A stretch of DNA of 64,000 bases, taken from the NCBI GenBank assembly GCA_945881885.1, contig CAMCVI010000004.1, forward strand, positions 99,740 to 163,739, in the 5' to 3' direction. This stretch comes from Chryseobacterium gleum. Lineage in GTDB: Bacteria > Bacteroidota > Bacteroidia > Flavobacteriales > Flavobacteriaceae. How positions within the stretch are numbered: position 1 is the stretch's first letter; each line of letters begins with the position of its first letter. The notes below the pieces were generated by a model. That model was not told the DNA's origin. It saw only the letters and a list, made by a program, of their open reading frames with translations, and made no database searches. Shown here piece by piece: positions 1 through 9,453 of this stretch. Position numbers and translations under genes: made by a program.

Positions 1-1
1 A

Positions 2-697
2 AAACATTTTGCAGATACAGGAAAACCATTATATTCTTCTCATATGATAGATTTATCAGAAGAACCAATTGAAGAAAACATTGAACTTTGCAAGCAATAT
101 TTAGCAAGAATGAGTAAAATGGATATGACTTTAGAAATTGAACTTGGAATAACTGGTGGAGAAGAAGACGGAGTAGACAATTCTGATGTAGATAGCTCTA
201 AATTATACACGCAACCAGAAGAGGTTTCTTATGCTTATGAAGAGTTAATGAAAATTAGTCCACGTTTTACAATTGCAGCTTCTTTCGGAAATGTTCATGG
301 GGTTTACAAACCAGGAAATGTTAAGTTAACGCCGAAAATTTTAAAAAATTCTCAAGAATACGTTCAAAATAAATTCAAAACAGGAGCCAATCCAGTTGAT
401 TTTGTTTTCCACGGAGGTTCAGGTTCAACAATTGAAGAAATTAGAGAAGCTATTTCTTATGGAGTAATTAAAATGAACATCGATACAGATTTACAATTTG
501 CTTTTACAGAAGGAATTAGAGATTACATGACGTCTAAAATCGACTATTTAAAAACACAAATTGGTAGTCCAGAAGGAAGCGACAGTCCAAATAAAAAACA
601 TTACGACCCAAGAAAATGGATTCGTGAAGGAGAAGTTACTTTCAATACAAGATTAGAACAGGCTTTCGCCGATTTAAATAACGTAAATACATTATAG
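2..697 (+). CDS. fbaA: Fructose-bisphosphate aldolase class II, 3' part
   Basis: Cleaves fructose-1,6-bisphosphate to dihydroxyacetone phosphate and glyceraldehyde-3-phosphate in glycolysis/gluconeogenesis; cytosolic. The frame is open from base 2, so the gene starts left of the window; the first ATG in view (44) is internal (SSHMIDLSEE). Visible landmarks of the class II (FbaA-type, zinc-dependent) family are the ELGITGGEEDGVDN segment, a FGNVHGVYKPGN segment carrying a metal-binding His, and the FHGGSGS and MNIDTD phosphate-binding segments. The C-terminal half matches the long E. coli FbaA type rather than the short GatY type. The Zn ligands nearer the N terminus are outside the window. 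It lies 86 bp before accD on the same strand. Confidence 0.95.
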   Translation, partial: KHFADTGKPLYSSHMIDLSEEPIEENIELCKQYLARMSKMDMTLEIELGITGGEEDGVDNSDVDSSKLYTQPEEVSYAYEELMKISPRFTIAASFGNVHGVYKPGNVKLTPKILKNSQEYVQNKFKTGANPVDFVFHGGSGSTIEEIREAISYGVIKMNIDTDLQFAFTEGIRDYMTSKIDYLKTQIGSPEGSDSPNKKHYDPRKWIREGEVTFNTRLEQAFADLNNVNTL

Positions 698-700
698 TTA

Positions 701-776
701 TCAAGTCAAAAGTCGAATGTCTGAATATTTTCAGATTTTTTGGCTTTTGACTTTTGACTTTTAACTTTTGACTTGA
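701..776 (+). repeat. fba-accD spacer with long imperfect inverted repeat
   Basis: The left arm TCAAGTCAAAAGTC (701-714) pairs with 13 of 14 bases of the right arm at 763-776. Two further right-arm-like copies (GACTTTTGAC words) sit at 748-762. A small inner hairpin, CTGAA/TTCAG, lies at 721-734. The whole gap between the genes can fold back on itself. It could end fba transcripts or be a processing site; no clean U-tract terminator is present, so I leave the role open. Confidence 0.6.
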
Positions 777-783
777 AAAAATT

Positions 784-1638
784 ATGGCTTGGTTTAAAAG
801 AAAAGAAAAAGGAATTACAACTGCAACTGAGGACAAAAAAGATGTACCAAAAGGTTTATGGTACAAATCGCCTACAGGAAAAATTGTTGATTCAGATGAA
901 TTAGAAAGAAATTTATGGGTGAGCCCGGAAGACGATTATCATGTAAGAATTGGTAGTGCAGAATATTTTAGAATTTTATTTGACAATAATGAGTTTAAAG
1001 AATTGGATGCCAATTTGACTTCTGTAGATTCATTAAAATTTGTAGATACAAAAAAATATAGCGATCGTTTAAAAGAAGTTGCCGAAAAAACCAAACTAAA
1101 AGACGCCGTTCGAACTGGAGTAGGAAAATCTAAAGGAAATGAAATTGTTATTTGTTGTATGGATTTTGCTTTTATTGGTGGTTCAATGGGCGCTGTAGTA
1201 GGTGAAAAAATCTCTAGAGGAATTAGTTATGCAATGGCACATAAGTTGCCATTTGTGATGATTTCAAAATCGGGTGGTGCGCGTATGATGGAAGCGGCGC
1301 AATCTTTAATGCAGTTGGCAAAAACTTCTTCAAAGTTAGCACAACTAGCAGAAGCACAATTGCCTTATATTTCTTTATGTACCGACCCTACAACAGGTGG
1401 AACAACTGCTTCTTACGCAATGCTAGGAGATATAAATATTGCAGAACCAGGCGCTTTGATTGCCTTTGCTGGTCCACGTGTAGTTAGAGACACCACTGGT
1501 AAAGATTTACCAGAAGGATTTCAAACTTCTGAATTTTTATTAGAACGCGGTTTCTTAGATTTTATTTCGCACAGAAAAGAATTAAAAGATAAAATAAATC
1601 TATACATCGATTTAATCTTAAACCAAGATATTAGATAA
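784..1638 (+). CDS. accD: Acetyl-CoA carboxylase carboxyltransferase subunit beta
   Basis: With AccA, transfers the carboxyl group from carboxybiotin to acetyl-CoA to make malonyl-CoA, the first step of fatty acid synthesis. 284 aa. The crotonase-like carboxyltransferase core is clear: [11 protein letters not shown] (about 132-142), [11 protein letters not shown] (about 161-171) and a [12 protein letters not shown] segment near 205. The N terminus aligns with the E. coli AccD zinc ribbon, but all four cysteine positions are replaced (WYKSPTGK near 26-33, [10 protein letters not shown] near 46-55), so no zinc finger can form. I believe the same replacement is common in Flavobacteriia. Start ATG at 784 gives the expected [11 protein letters not shown] terminus. 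It is followed by a strong bidirectional terminator. Confidence 0.95.
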   Translation: MAWFKRKEKGITTATEDKKDVPKGLWYKSPTGKIVDSDELERNLWVSPEDDYHVRIGSAEYFRILFDNNEFKELDANLTSVDSLKFVDTKKYSDRLKEVAEKTKLKDAVRTGVGKSKGNEIVICCMDFAFIGGSMGAVVGEKISRGISYAMAHKLPFVMISKSGGARMMEAAQSLMQLAKTSSKLAQLAEAQLPYISLCTDPTTGGTTASYAMLGDINIAEPGALIAFAGPRVVRDTTGKDLPEGFQTSEFLLERGFLDFISHRKELKDKINLYIDLILNQDIR

Positions 1639-1642
1639 AAAT

Positions 1643-1678
1643 AAAAAATCCGATTTTCAATTGAAAATCGGATTTTTT
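1643..1678. terminator. Bidirectional intrinsic terminator between accD and metK
   Basis: A perfect 18+18 palindrome centred between 1660 and 1661; each arm is AAAAAATCCGATTTTCAA or its complement, giving a GC-containing stem flanked by A/T runs on both sides. It serves the convergent accD and metK genes. Confidence 0.9.
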
Positions 1679-1714
1679 TATTACTTAAAAAAGTCATTAA
1701 TACTTTCGACTTAA

Positions 1715-2986
1715 TTATATTCCAAAAGCAGTTTTAATATCTGCAACACGGTCTAATTTTTCCCATGTAAATAATTCCACTTCTAACGTTTTTACAGTAC
1801 CATCAGGCGATTTAAACGTTTTGGTTACGACTTCATTTTTACGCCCCATGTGTCCGTAAGCAGCAGTTTCGCTATAAATCGGCGTTCTTAATTTTAAATT
1901 TTGCTCAATTGCATAAGGTCTTAAATCAAACAATTGCGCTACTTTATCAGAAATTTGAGAATCTAATAAACCGTTTTTAGCAGTACCGTATGTGTTTACA
2001 TAAATGTTACATGGTTTTGCCACTCCAATAGCATAAGAAACTTGAACCAAAACTTCAGTAGCCACTCCTGCAGCAACTAAGTTTTTAGCAATATGACGCG
2101 CTGCATAAGCTGCACTTCTGTCTACTTTACTTGGGTCTTTTCCTGAGAATGCACCACCACCGTGAGCACCTTTTCCACCATAAGTATCAACAATAATTTT
2201 TCTACCTGTTAAACCAGTATCACCATGTGGGCCTCCAATTACGAATTTTCCAGTTGGGTTAATGTGGTATTCAATTTTATCATTAAATAAATGAGCATAT
2301 TGAGGGTATTTAGCTAAAATTCTAGGAATTAAAATTTCAATAATATCTTTTTTGATTTTTGCTAACATAGAAGTTTCCTCATCAAAATCATCATGTTGTG
2401 TGGAAACTACAATTGAGTCAATTCTTACTGGCACATTGTCATCGTTGTATTCTAAAGTAACTTGAGATTTTGCATCTGGACGCAAATAAGTTATTGCTGA
2501 ATTTTCTCTACGTAATTCGGCTAATTCTTGTAATAATTTATGCGCTAAATCTAATGCTAATGGCATTAAATCAACTGTTTCGTTTGTTGCATAACCAAAC
2601 ATAATTCCTTGGTCACCAGCGCCTTGTGCGTTAGCTTTCGATTCAAAATCTGTAGCGGCAGCTCTGTCAACGCCTCTATTAATATCATCAGATTGATCAT
2701 GAATAGCTGATAAAACACCACAAGAATTGGCTTCAAACATGTATTCGCTTTTTGTATAACCAATTTTTCTAATTACATCACGTGCAATAGATTGAACATC
2801 TAAATAAGTATTTGATTTTACTTCACCAGCTAAAATTACTTGCCCGGTGGTTACTAAAGTTTCACAAGCTACTTTTGACGATGGGTCAAATGCTAAAAAA
2901 TTGTCAATTAATGCGTCACTAATTTGATCTGCAATTTTGTCTGGATGTCCTTCACTCACAGATTCCGACGTAAATAAATATGCCAT
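1715..2986 (-). CDS. metK: S-adenosylmethionine synthetase
   Basis: Makes SAM from methionine and ATP; cytosolic tetramer in the E. coli enzyme. 423 aa, the longer form usual in Bacteroidota (E. coli MetK is 384 aa). Landmarks: [15 protein letters not shown] near the N terminus (ATP/Mg site), [12 protein letters not shown] (about 120), [14 protein letters not shown] and the [20 protein letters not shown] segment (about 277-296). The start ATG at 2986 is the only one fitting the family N terminus. The upstream leader carries a SAM-II aptamer on the same strand, so the enzyme's own product probably represses its synthesis. It is transcribed away from metH1. Confidence 0.97.
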   Translation of the reverse strand: MAYLFTSESVSEGHPDKIADQISDALIDNFLAFDPSSKVACETLVTTGQVILAGEVKSNTYLDVQSIARDVIRKIGYTKSEYMFEANSCGVLSAIHDQSDDINRGVDRAAATDFESKANAQGAGDQGIMFGYATNETVDLMPLALDLAHKLLQELAELRRENSAITYLRPDAKSQVTLEYNDDNVPVRIDSIVVSTQHDDFDEETSMLAKIKKDIIEILIPRILAKYPQYAHLFNDKIEYHINPTGKFVIGGPHGDTGLTGRKIIVDTYGGKGAHGGGAFSGKDPSKVDRSAAYAARHIAKNLVAAGVATEVLVQVSYAIGVAKPCNIYVNTYGTAKNGLLDSQISDKVAQLFDLRPYAIEQNLKLRTPIYSETAAYGHMGRKNEVVTKTFKSPDGTVKTLEVELFTWEKLDRVADIKTAFGI

Positions 2987-3050
2987 AATTATAAATTATA
3001 AATAATAATTAACGAAAAAATTGCAAGGAAATACTAAAGTAGGATAGATG

Positions 3051-3100
3051 CTGCTTTAGCATTTTTTTACGAGGTTGCAATCAGTTCAAATTTTTCCTCT
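3051..3100 (-). promoter_or_regulatory. SAM-II riboswitch upstream of metK
   Basis: Read on the minus strand, a GAGG/CCUC P1 helix (3096-3099 with 3071-3074) encloses a loop containing AUUUGAACUGAUUGCAA. It is followed by a 10-nt A-rich linker and GCUAAAGCAG (3051-3060). This fits the SAM-II H-type pseudoknot: the loop ends in the conserved AUUGCAA, the 3' strand has the conserved GCUAAA, and CUG/CAG plus GC/GC can form P2. Comparison is with the well-studied metX SAM-II aptamer from memory. It sits 64 nt before the metK ATG, where it would act on translation or early elongation. Confidence 0.85.
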
Positions 3101-3112
3101 TTAATTCTGGTG

Positions 3113-3120
3113 CAAAGTTA
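3113..3120 (-). promoter_or_regulatory. Candidate -7 element for metK
   Basis: On the minus strand TAACTTTG matches the TAnnTTTG -7 consensus of Bacteroidota. The predicted transcript start (about 3107) falls just before the SAM-II aptamer. No good -33 TTG was seen at the right distance. Confidence 0.5.
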
Positions 3121-3292
3121 TAAAATCAATTTGATATTTAAATCATAAATTATAATTAAAATTTTATTTTCAATAATGAACCATATTTATAGATAAATTT
3201 TCTTAATATTATAGTATATAATGAAAAATAATCTAAATTAAACCAATAAAAAATTAAAAATTAGAAAATATTTCTTTTTTCATTTTTTTTAC

Positions 3293-3300
3293 TACATTTG
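3293..3300 (+). promoter_or_regulatory. Candidate -7 element for the metH1-metH2-metF transcript
   Basis: TACATTTG matches TAnnTTTG. The predicted start (about 3307) lies 17 nt before P1 of the SAM-I aptamer. The -33 region is T-rich without a clear TTG. Confidence 0.55.
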
Positions 3301-3323
3301 CACTGTTCATAAACATACTGATT

Positions 3324-3428
3324 GTTATCACGAAAGGCGGAGGGATTAGACCCATTGAAACCTTAGCAACCCTACACTTGTAGAAGGTGCTACATTCTAT
3401 TCCGATTTTTAAATCGGAAACAGATAAC
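3324..3428 (+). promoter_or_regulatory. SAM-I (S-box) riboswitch upstream of metH1
   Basis: Closing helix P1 is GTTATC (3324-3329) with GATAAC (3423-3428). Inside are the hallmark S-box segments GAGGGATTAGACCC, TGAAACC, TTAGCAACC and AAGGTGCTA, in the right order. A P4-type hairpin (TCCGATTT/AAATCGGA) precedes P1'. The 111 nt from P1' to the metH1 ATG show no clear terminator, only a weak TTTCA/TGAAA hairpin, so control may be at translation or by another route. The downstream genes make methionine, as expected for this class. Confidence 0.93.
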
Positions 3429-3539
3429 TAGAAAATTTTACATTTTTCGCTGATATCAATTTTTAAGTTTAGATTCTTGCCCTTTCATTTTTTTGAAATT
3501 GTCGAGGTTTTATTTAAAAAAATATAATATCATTAAAAA

Positions 3540-4556
3540 ATGTTAACTAATATCACAAATACAACAGAATCGGCTAAAAGTAGCATTCACCAAGCCATTA
3601 AAGAAAGAATTTTAGTTCTAGATGGCGCAATGGGTACCATGTTGCAACGCAATAAATTTGAAGAAGAAGATTTTCGAGGCGAACGTTTCAAAAATTTTCC
3701 GCATCCTTTAAAAGGAAATAATGACCTACTTTCCATTACTCAACCGGAAGCTGTAAAAGAAGTCCACCGTTTGTATTTTGAAGCCGGTGCAGATATTGTG
3801 GAAACCAATACTTTTTCTGGCACTACAATTGGTATGGCCGATTATCATATGGAAGATTTAGTGTATGAATTAAATTACCAATCCGCTAAAATTGCTAGAG
3901 AAGTTGCAGATGAATTTACAGATAAGCCTCGTTTTGTTGCTGGTTCAATAGGACCAACTAATAGAACGGCTTCTATGTCGCCAGATGTCAATGATCCAGG
4001 TTTTCGTGCCGTAACTTTTGATGATTTACGAATCGCCTACAAACAACAAGTGGAAGCTTTAATAGATGGCGGTTCGGATGTGCTTTTAGTTGAAACTATT
4101 TTCGATACCTTAAACGCTAAAGCAGCACTTTTTGCGATAGAAGAAGTAAAAGAAGAAAGAAATTTAGACATTCCAATTATGGTTTCAGGAACTATAACAG
4201 ATGCCTCAGGACGAACTTTGTCTGGACAAACCGTAGAAGCTTTTTTAATTTCTATTCAACATATTCCTTTGTTAAGTATCGGGTTTAATTGCGCTTTAGG
4301 CGCAGATCAATTAAAACCCTATTTAAAACGTTTGGCACATCACACGCAGCTAAATATATCCGCACATCCAAATGCTGGTTTGCCAAATGCCTTCGGAGAA
4401 TATGACCAAACACCAATGGAAATGCAAGCTCTAATTAGGGAATATTTACAAGATAATTTGATAAATATTATAGGAGGTTGTTGTGGTACTACTCCCGATC
4501 ATATAAAATTAATAGCTGAAGTAGCAGCAGAGTTTAAGCCAAGAAAATCAGCATAA
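3540..4556 (+). CDS. metH: Methionine synthase, homocysteine-binding module (split MetH)
   Basis: Zinc-dependent homocysteine S-methyltransferase domain of cobalamin-dependent methionine synthase. 338 aa, about the size of the first domain of the roughly 1,230-aa E. coli MetH. The N terminus has the typical [10 protein letters not shown] motif. The zinc ligands are visible as Cys in IGFNCALG (about 248) and the Cys pair in IIGGCCGTT (about 314-315). It stops cleanly, 29 bp before a second gene holding the remaining MetH domains. It is the first gene behind the SAM-I riboswitch. The split arrangement is frequent in Bacteroidota. Confidence 0.95.
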   Translation: MLTNITNTTESAKSSIHQAIKERILVLDGAMGTMLQRNKFEEEDFRGERFKNFPHPLKGNNDLLSITQPEAVKEVHRLYFEAGADIVETNTFSGTTIGMADYHMEDLVYELNYQSAKIAREVADEFTDKPRFVAGSIGPTNRTASMSPDVNDPGFRAVTFDDLRIAYKQQVEALIDGGSDVLLVETIFDTLNAKAALFAIEEVKEERNLDIPIMVSGTITDASGRTLSGQTVEAFLISIQHIPLLSIGFNCALGADQLKPYLKRLAHHTQLNISAHPNAGLPNAFGEYDQTPMEMQALIREYLQDNLINIIGGCCGTTPDHIKLIAEVAAEFKPRKSA

Positions 4557-4585
4557 AAAAATAAAAGAATACATTAGTAAATAAG

Positions 4586-7276
4586 ATGCCAAGAAACAAT
4601 AAAATAAATTTACAACTTTCAGGTTTAGAACCACTTTTCGTTACCGAAGAATCTATTTTCGTGAATGTTGGTGAACGAACGAATGTTACAGGTTCCCGAA
4701 AATTTCTTCGTTTAATTAAAGAAGAAAAATACGACGAAGCACTTTCGGTTGCTCGTGAGCAAGTAGAAGGTGGTGCCCAAATTATTGATGTTAACATGGA
4801 TGAAGGAATGTTAGATGGCGTATTTGCTATGACAAAATTCCTAAATTTAATTGCTGCCGAACCTGATATTGCTCGTGTTCCAGTTATGATTGATAGCTCG
4901 AAATGGGAAATTATTGAAGCAGGTTTAAAAGTTGTACAAGGTAAAGCGGTGGTAAATTCTATTTCTTTAAAAGAAGGTGAAGTAGTTTTTATTCATCACG
5001 CCAAACTAATAAAACGATATGGTGCAGCTGTAATTGTTATGGCTTTTGACGAAGTTGGACAAGCAGATAATTACCAAAGAAGAATTGAAATTTGTAAAAG
5101 AAGTTACGATATTTTGGTAAACCAAGTTGGTTTTCCTGCCGAAGATATTATTTTCGATCCTAATATTTTTCCTGTTGCAACGGGTATGGACGAACATAAA
5201 TTAAACGCTTTAGATTTTTTTCAAGCAACAAAGTGGATTCGTGAAAACCTGCCTTTTGCTAATATTTCTGGTGGTGTAAGCAATGTTTCCTTCTCTTTTC
5301 GTGGTAACGATAAAGTCCGTGAAGCCATGCATTCAGCTTTCTTATATCATGCCATTCAAAACGGAATGACTATAGGAATTGTTAATCCGGAAATGTTAGA
5401 AATTTACGATGAAATTGATCCCATTTTATTAGAACATGTTGAAGATGTGCTTTTAAATAGAAGAGACGACGCCACAGAACGATTGTTAGATTTAGCCGAA
5501 AGTTTTAAGGGCGATTTTAAGATAAATGAAAAAGCTATTGCCGAATGGCGAAATGGTTCTATTCAGGAACGATTGACTCATTCATTAGTAAAGGGAATAG
5601 ACGAATTCATAGAAATTGATGTTGAAGAAGCCAGATTACAAGCCAAAAAAGCTATTGAAGTTATAGAGATAAGCTTAATGAATGGTATGAACGTAGTTGG
5701 CGATTTATTTGGTAGCGGAAAAATGTTTTTACCGCAAGTTGTAAAATCTGCACGTGTAATGAAAAAAGCTGTTGCATATTTATTACCATATATCGAAGAA
5801 GAAAAAGATTCAACTGCTTCGTCTTCGGCTGGAAAAGTTTTGATGGCAACCGTTAAAGGTGATGTTCACGACATTGGAAAAAATATTGTATCAGTAGTTT
5901 TGGCCTGTAATAATTTTGAAATTATCGATTTGGGAGTTATGGTTCCACCAGAAAAAATTATTGAAGCTGCCATAAAAGAAAATGTAGATATTATAGGTTT
6001 GAGTGGCTTAATTACGCCTTCATTAGACGAAATGGTGTATTTGGCCAAAGAAATGGATAAGTTGAACATCAAAATCCCAATAATGATAGGTGGTGCTACC
6101 ACTTCGCGTGCACACACGGCAGTAAAAATTGCTCCAGAATATAAGGCAACTGTTGTCCATGTTAATGATGCTTCAAGAGCAGTAACAGTCGCTTCGAATT
6201 TATTAAATACGGAATCAAAAACAGATTTTTCAATAGCGTTACGTAAAGAATACGATACGTTACGAGATGGCTATTTGAATAGAGCTAGAGAGAAAAATTT
6301 CTTAACAATTGATGCAGCTCGTAAAAATAAATTCAAAATAGATTGGGATAATTATAAGCCCATACAACCTAATTTTATTGGAACAAAAACAGTTGAGGTT
6401 GAATTGTCTGAATTAGTTGATTTTATTGATTGGACACCATTTTTTCAATCGTGGGAATTATATGGAAAATATCCAGCTATTTTAACCGATGAGGTCGTAG
6501 GCGAACAAGCAACAGATTTATTTAAAGATGCACAAAATATGTTAGCCAAAATTGTTTCTGAAAAATGGTTTACGGCAAAAGGAATTTTAGGAATTTTTCC
6601 AGCAAATACTATAAATGATGACGATATCGAAGTATATTCTGAACCTTTAACGCAGAATTCAAAACCTAAAACCTTTTTATCATTAAGACAACAATCTCAA
6701 AAAACGGCTGGTGCGACCAATATTGCATTAGCTGATTTTATTGCACCAAAAGAAACTGAAATTCAGGATTTTATAGGCTGCTTTTGTGTAACTACTGGAT
6801 TTGGAGTAGATGAAAAAGCAGCAGAATTTGAAAGACAATTAGACGATTATAATGCTATTTTAACCAAAGCTTTAGGCGACAGATTAGCAGAAGCTTTCGC
6901 GGAATATTTGCATCTAAAAGTTCGAAAAGAAATTTGGGGATATGCTTCAGACGAACAACTTTCGAATCAAGAATTAATTAAAGAAAATTACAAAGGAATT
7001 CGTCCAGCACCTGGTTATCCTGCATGCCCAGATCATTTAGAAAAACCAACTATTTGGGATATCTTAAATGTGGAGGAAAATATCGGTGTAAAATTAACTG
7101 AAAGTATGGCAATGTGGCCCGCTTCATCTGTTTCAGGATATTATTTTGCCCATCCTGAAAGCAACTATTTTGGGTTAGGAAAAATAAAATCTGACCAAGT
7201 AGCAGATTACGCAAAAAGAAGAAACATTACAATAGAAAAAGCAACCAAATGGTTAGCGCCAAATATTACAGATTAA
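4586..7276 (+). CDS. metH: Methionine synthase, folate/cobalamin/reactivation modules (split MetH)
   Basis: Carries the parts of MetH missing from the preceding gene: a pterin-binding domain ([14 protein letters not shown] near 27-40), a cap and cobalamin-binding domain (GDVHDIGKN with the lower-ligand His near 428, then [11 protein letters not shown]), and a C-terminal SAM-dependent activation domain ([12 protein letters not shown] near 806-817, then [12 protein letters not shown]). 896 aa. It must work with the homocysteine module encoded 29 bp upstream to move a methyl group from methyl-tetrahydrofolate to homocysteine. A low-complexity linker near residues 690-700 ([10 protein letters not shown]) is encoded by a word repeat like those in nearby spacers. 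Confidence 0.95.
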   Translation: MPRNNKINLQLSGLEPLFVTEESIFVNVGERTNVTGSRKFLRLIKEEKYDEALSVAREQVEGGAQIIDVNMDEGMLDGVFAMTKFLNLIAAEPDIARVPVMIDSSKWEIIEAGLKVVQGKAVVNSISLKEGEVVFIHHAKLIKRYGAAVIVMAFDEVGQADNYQRRIEICKRSYDILVNQVGFPAEDIIFDPNIFPVATGMDEHKLNALDFFQATKWIRENLPFANISGGVSNVSFSFRGNDKVREAMHSAFLYHAIQNGMTIGIVNPEMLEIYDEIDPILLEHVEDVLLNRRDDATERLLDLAESFKGDFKINEKAIAEWRNGSIQERLTHSLVKGIDEFIEIDVEEARLQAKKAIEVIEISLMNGMNVVGDLFGSGKMFLPQVVKSARVMKKAVAYLLPYIEEEKDSTASSSAGKVLMATVKGDVHDIGKNIVSVVLACNNFEIIDLGVMVPPEKIIEAAIKENVDIIGLSGLITPSLDEMVYLAKEMDKLNIKIPIMIGGATTSRAHTAVKIAPEYKATVVHVNDASRAVTVASNLLNTESKTDFSIALRKEYDTLRDGYLNRAREKNFLTIDAARKNKFKIDWDNYKPIQPNFIGTKTVEVELSELVDFIDWTPFFQSWELYGKYPAILTDEVVGEQATDLFKDAQNMLAKIVSEKWFTAKGILGIFPANTINDDDIEVYSEPLTQNSKPKTFLSLRQQSQKTAGATNIALADFIAPKETEIQDFIGCFCVTTGFGVDEKAAEFERQLDDYNAILTKALGDRLAEAFAEYLHLKVRKEIWGYASDEQLSNQELIKENYKGIRPAPGYPACPDHLEKPTIWDILNVEENIGVKLTESMAMWPASSVSGYYFAHPESNYFGLGKIKSDQVADYAKRRNITIEKATKWLAPNITD

Positions 7277-7278
7277 TA

Positions 7279-7350
7279 TAAGGTATTGGGCAAAAGGTAT
7301 GAGGTAAATGGATTACCTATGACCCAAAACCCAAAATCCAAAACCTAAAA
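7279..7350 (+). repeat. metH2-metF hairpin-forming word-repeat spacer
   Basis: Nearly the whole gap is imperfectly self-complementary: AGGT words on the left face ACCT and ACCC words on the right, around a centre GGTAA/TTACC (about 7301-7317). The right half is a run of CCAAAA-type words. See the finding on such spacers. Confidence 0.55.
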
Positions 7351-7352
7351 AA

Positions 7353-8309
7353 ATGAAAGTAACAGAACACATAGAAAATGCTAATGGAAAACCTTTGTTT
7401 TCTTTTGAAATTTTACCGCCTTTAAAAGGTCAAAATATTCAATCTATTTTTGATAGTATTGATCCGTTGATGGAATTCAATCCGCCGTTTATTGATGTCA
7501 CTTACCATCGAGAGGAATATGAATTCAAAGAATTATCAAATGGTTTATTGCAAAAGAAAATTGTAAAAAAGCGTCCTGGTACGGTTGGTATTTGTGCTGG
7601 AATTCAAAATAAATACAACGTAGATGCCATTCCGCATATTCTGTGTGGTGGTTTTACAAAGGAAGATACCGAAAATTTACTAATAGATTTGGATTTTTTA
7701 GGAATTGATAATGTAGTGGCACTTCGAGGAGATGCAGTAAAAAGTGAAATTTACTTCAAGCCAGATAAAGAAGGTCACGCTTATGCTTCAGAATTGGTTT
7801 CGCAAATAAACGATTTAAATAACGGTATTTATTTAGATGAAGATTTGCAAAATTCTTCTAAAACTGATTTTTGTATCGGAGTATCTGGTTATCCCGAAAG
7901 ACACATGGAAGCACCAAGTTTAGACAGCGACATTCATTTTTTAAAACAAAAGATTAAAAACGGTGCCGATTATATTATTACGCAAATGTTTTTTGACAAC
8001 CAGAAATTTTTTGATTTCGTAAACAAATGCAGAGCTGCTGGAATTACGGTGCCAATTATACCTGGGTTAAAACCTATTTCTACAAAAAAACAGCTAAATT
8101 TAATTCCACACCGATTTAGTTTAGAATTACCAGATGATTTAATTATGTTAGTTGTAAAAGCAAAGGATAATGATGCCGTTAAACAAATTGGAATCGAATG
8201 GTGCGCCCAACAAAGTAAAGAACTTGTTGCAGCTGGAATACCCGTACTCCATTATTACTCAATGGGTAAAGCAGAAAATATTAAAGCTATTGCTAGTCAG
8301 ATATTTTAA
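7353..8309 (+). CDS. metF: Methylenetetrahydrofolate reductase
   Basis: Reduces 5,10-methylene-tetrahydrofolate to 5-methyl-tetrahydrofolate, the methyl donor for the methionine synthase encoded just upstream; FAD-dependent TIM barrel, cytosolic. 318 aa, a normal length. Motifs: FSFEILPPLKG at the N terminus with the catalytic Glu, VTYHRE, the NVVALRGDA segment (about 125), GVSGYPERHMEAPS (about 177-190) and ITQMFFDN (about 209-216). It is last in the metH1-metH2-metF operon and so probably also under the SAM-I riboswitch. Confidence 0.96.
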   Translation: MKVTEHIENANGKPLFSFEILPPLKGQNIQSIFDSIDPLMEFNPPFIDVTYHREEYEFKELSNGLLQKKIVKKRPGTVGICAGIQNKYNVDAIPHILCGGFTKEDTENLLIDLDFLGIDNVVALRGDAVKSEIYFKPDKEGHAYASELVSQINDLNNGIYLDEDLQNSSKTDFCIGVSGYPERHMEAPSLDSDIHFLKQKIKNGADYIITQMFFDNQKFFDFVNKCRAAGITVPIIPGLKPISTKKQLNLIPHRFSLELPDDLIMLVVKAKDNDAVKQIGIEWCAQQSKELVAAGIPVLHYYSMGKAENIKAIASQIF

Positions 8310-8317
8310 TTTTAATT

Positions 8318-8350
8318 TTGTTTTTATTTGTGCTTCATAAACTATATTTG
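8318..8350 (+). promoter_or_regulatory. Promoter for the PagL-like gene
   Basis: TTG (8318-8320), 22-nt spacer, TATATTTG (8343-8350): a full match to the Bacteroidota TTG-N(17-23)-TAnnTTTG pattern. The predicted start is 8-9 nt before the ATG at 8365. Confidence 0.65.
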
Positions 8351-8364
8351 TCCTAAATATTTTT

Positions 8365-9453
8365 ATGAAGCATTTTTTATTTTTATTTATTTTCGGAATT
8401 TCATTTTCACAAAATCATTCAGACGCTTATTACATAGATGTTCAAGGATTCCGTGGAAATAATTTCAAGCATACGCAAGAAGTTAGTCATTTATCAACAG
8501 GACATCCAGACGGACTTTTGATCAGTATCAATAAAAAATCATTAGGGAAAAAAGAATGGCAACAAGTCTATGGTTATCCCGATTACGGAATTTCTTTTCA
8601 AACAATAGATTTCAAAAATAAATATCTAGGTAAAAATTATGCTATAGGGTTACATTATAATTTTTACTTTTTAAAAAGACATTTACTTTTTAGGGTTTCA
8701 CAAGGAATTGGTTTTACAACAAATCCTTATGATAAAGAAACCAACAATAAAAATAACGCTTTTGGTTCGAAAATCTTAGACAACAATTACATTTTATTGC
8801 AGTATCAAAAGCAAAACCTTCTTGGACCAATTGGTTTACAAACGGGCTTTATGTTCACCCATTTTTCAAATGCACGATTTAAAGCGCCAAATAGTGGTAT
8901 CAATAGTTATGCATTTACTTTTGGATTGAATTATAATTTTGAAAAAAACGCAACTATTCTAAAAGACAATTTGCCAAATTCAAAATCTTACGCTGAAAAA
9001 ATTAAATACAATTTTGCATTTCGTACAGGAATTTCAGAAGCACCTGTAGTCGGAATTGGTCAGCGTCAGTTTTATCATATTGGTTTATATGCGGACAAAC
9101 GATTGAATAGAAAAAGCGCTTTACAACTTGGAACAGACGTATTTTTTTCTAGATATTTAAAAGATTATATACAATTTTCGGCTGTGGCTTTTCCAAATAG
9201 AGAACCTGTTGATCCCAATACTGATTATAAGAGAATTGGCGTTTTTGTTGGGCACGAATTGTTTATCAATAAACTATCCATTGAAACGCAATTTGGTTAT
9301 TATGTGTACAAACCTTTTAAATATGATATTGATATTTATCAGCGATTGGTTTTAAAATACTATATCAATAAAAATATATTTGCTGGTATTGGTCTAAAAA
9401 CGCATAAAGCAAAAGCCGAAGCCGCAGAATTAACTTTAGGAATTAGATTATGA
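8365..9453 (+). CDS. Acyloxyacyl hydrolase / PagL-like lipid A deacylase
   Basis: Likely outer-membrane beta-barrel that removes an acyl chain from lipid A. 362 aa with a signal peptide (MKHFLFLFIFGISFS). The middle of the protein holds THFSNAR (about 165-171), matching the His-x-Ser-Asn active-site motif of PagL-type enzymes. The rest is rich in alternating aromatic strands, as expected for a barrel. It is about twice the length of Pseudomonas PagL, as usual for the Bacteroidota 'acyloxyacyl hydrolase' group. Its stop overlaps the next start by 4 bp (ATGA), so the two genes are translationally coupled. No substrate can be read from the sequence. Confidence 0.75.
   Translation: MKHFLFLFIFGISFSQNHSDAYYIDVQGFRGNNFKHTQEVSHLSTGHPDGLLISINKKSLGKKEWQQVYGYPDYGISFQTIDFKNKYLGKNYAIGLHYNFYFLKRHLLFRVSQGIGFTTNPYDKETNNKNNAFGSKILDNNYILLQYQKQNLLGPIGLQTGFMFTHFSNARFKAPNSGINSYAFTFGLNYNFEKNATILKDNLPNSKSYAEKIKYNFAFRTGISEAPVVGIGQRQFYHIGLYADKRLNRKSALQLGTDVFFSRYLKDYIQFSAVAFPNREPVDPNTDYKRIGVFVGHELFINKLSIETQFGYYVYKPFKYDIDIYQRLVLKYYINKNIFAGIGLKTHKAKAEAAELTLGIRL

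Noticed and set aside
5866..6117. Antisense open frame within metH2
   Set aside because: Shadow of the cobalamin-binding domain region; no start context or conservation features.
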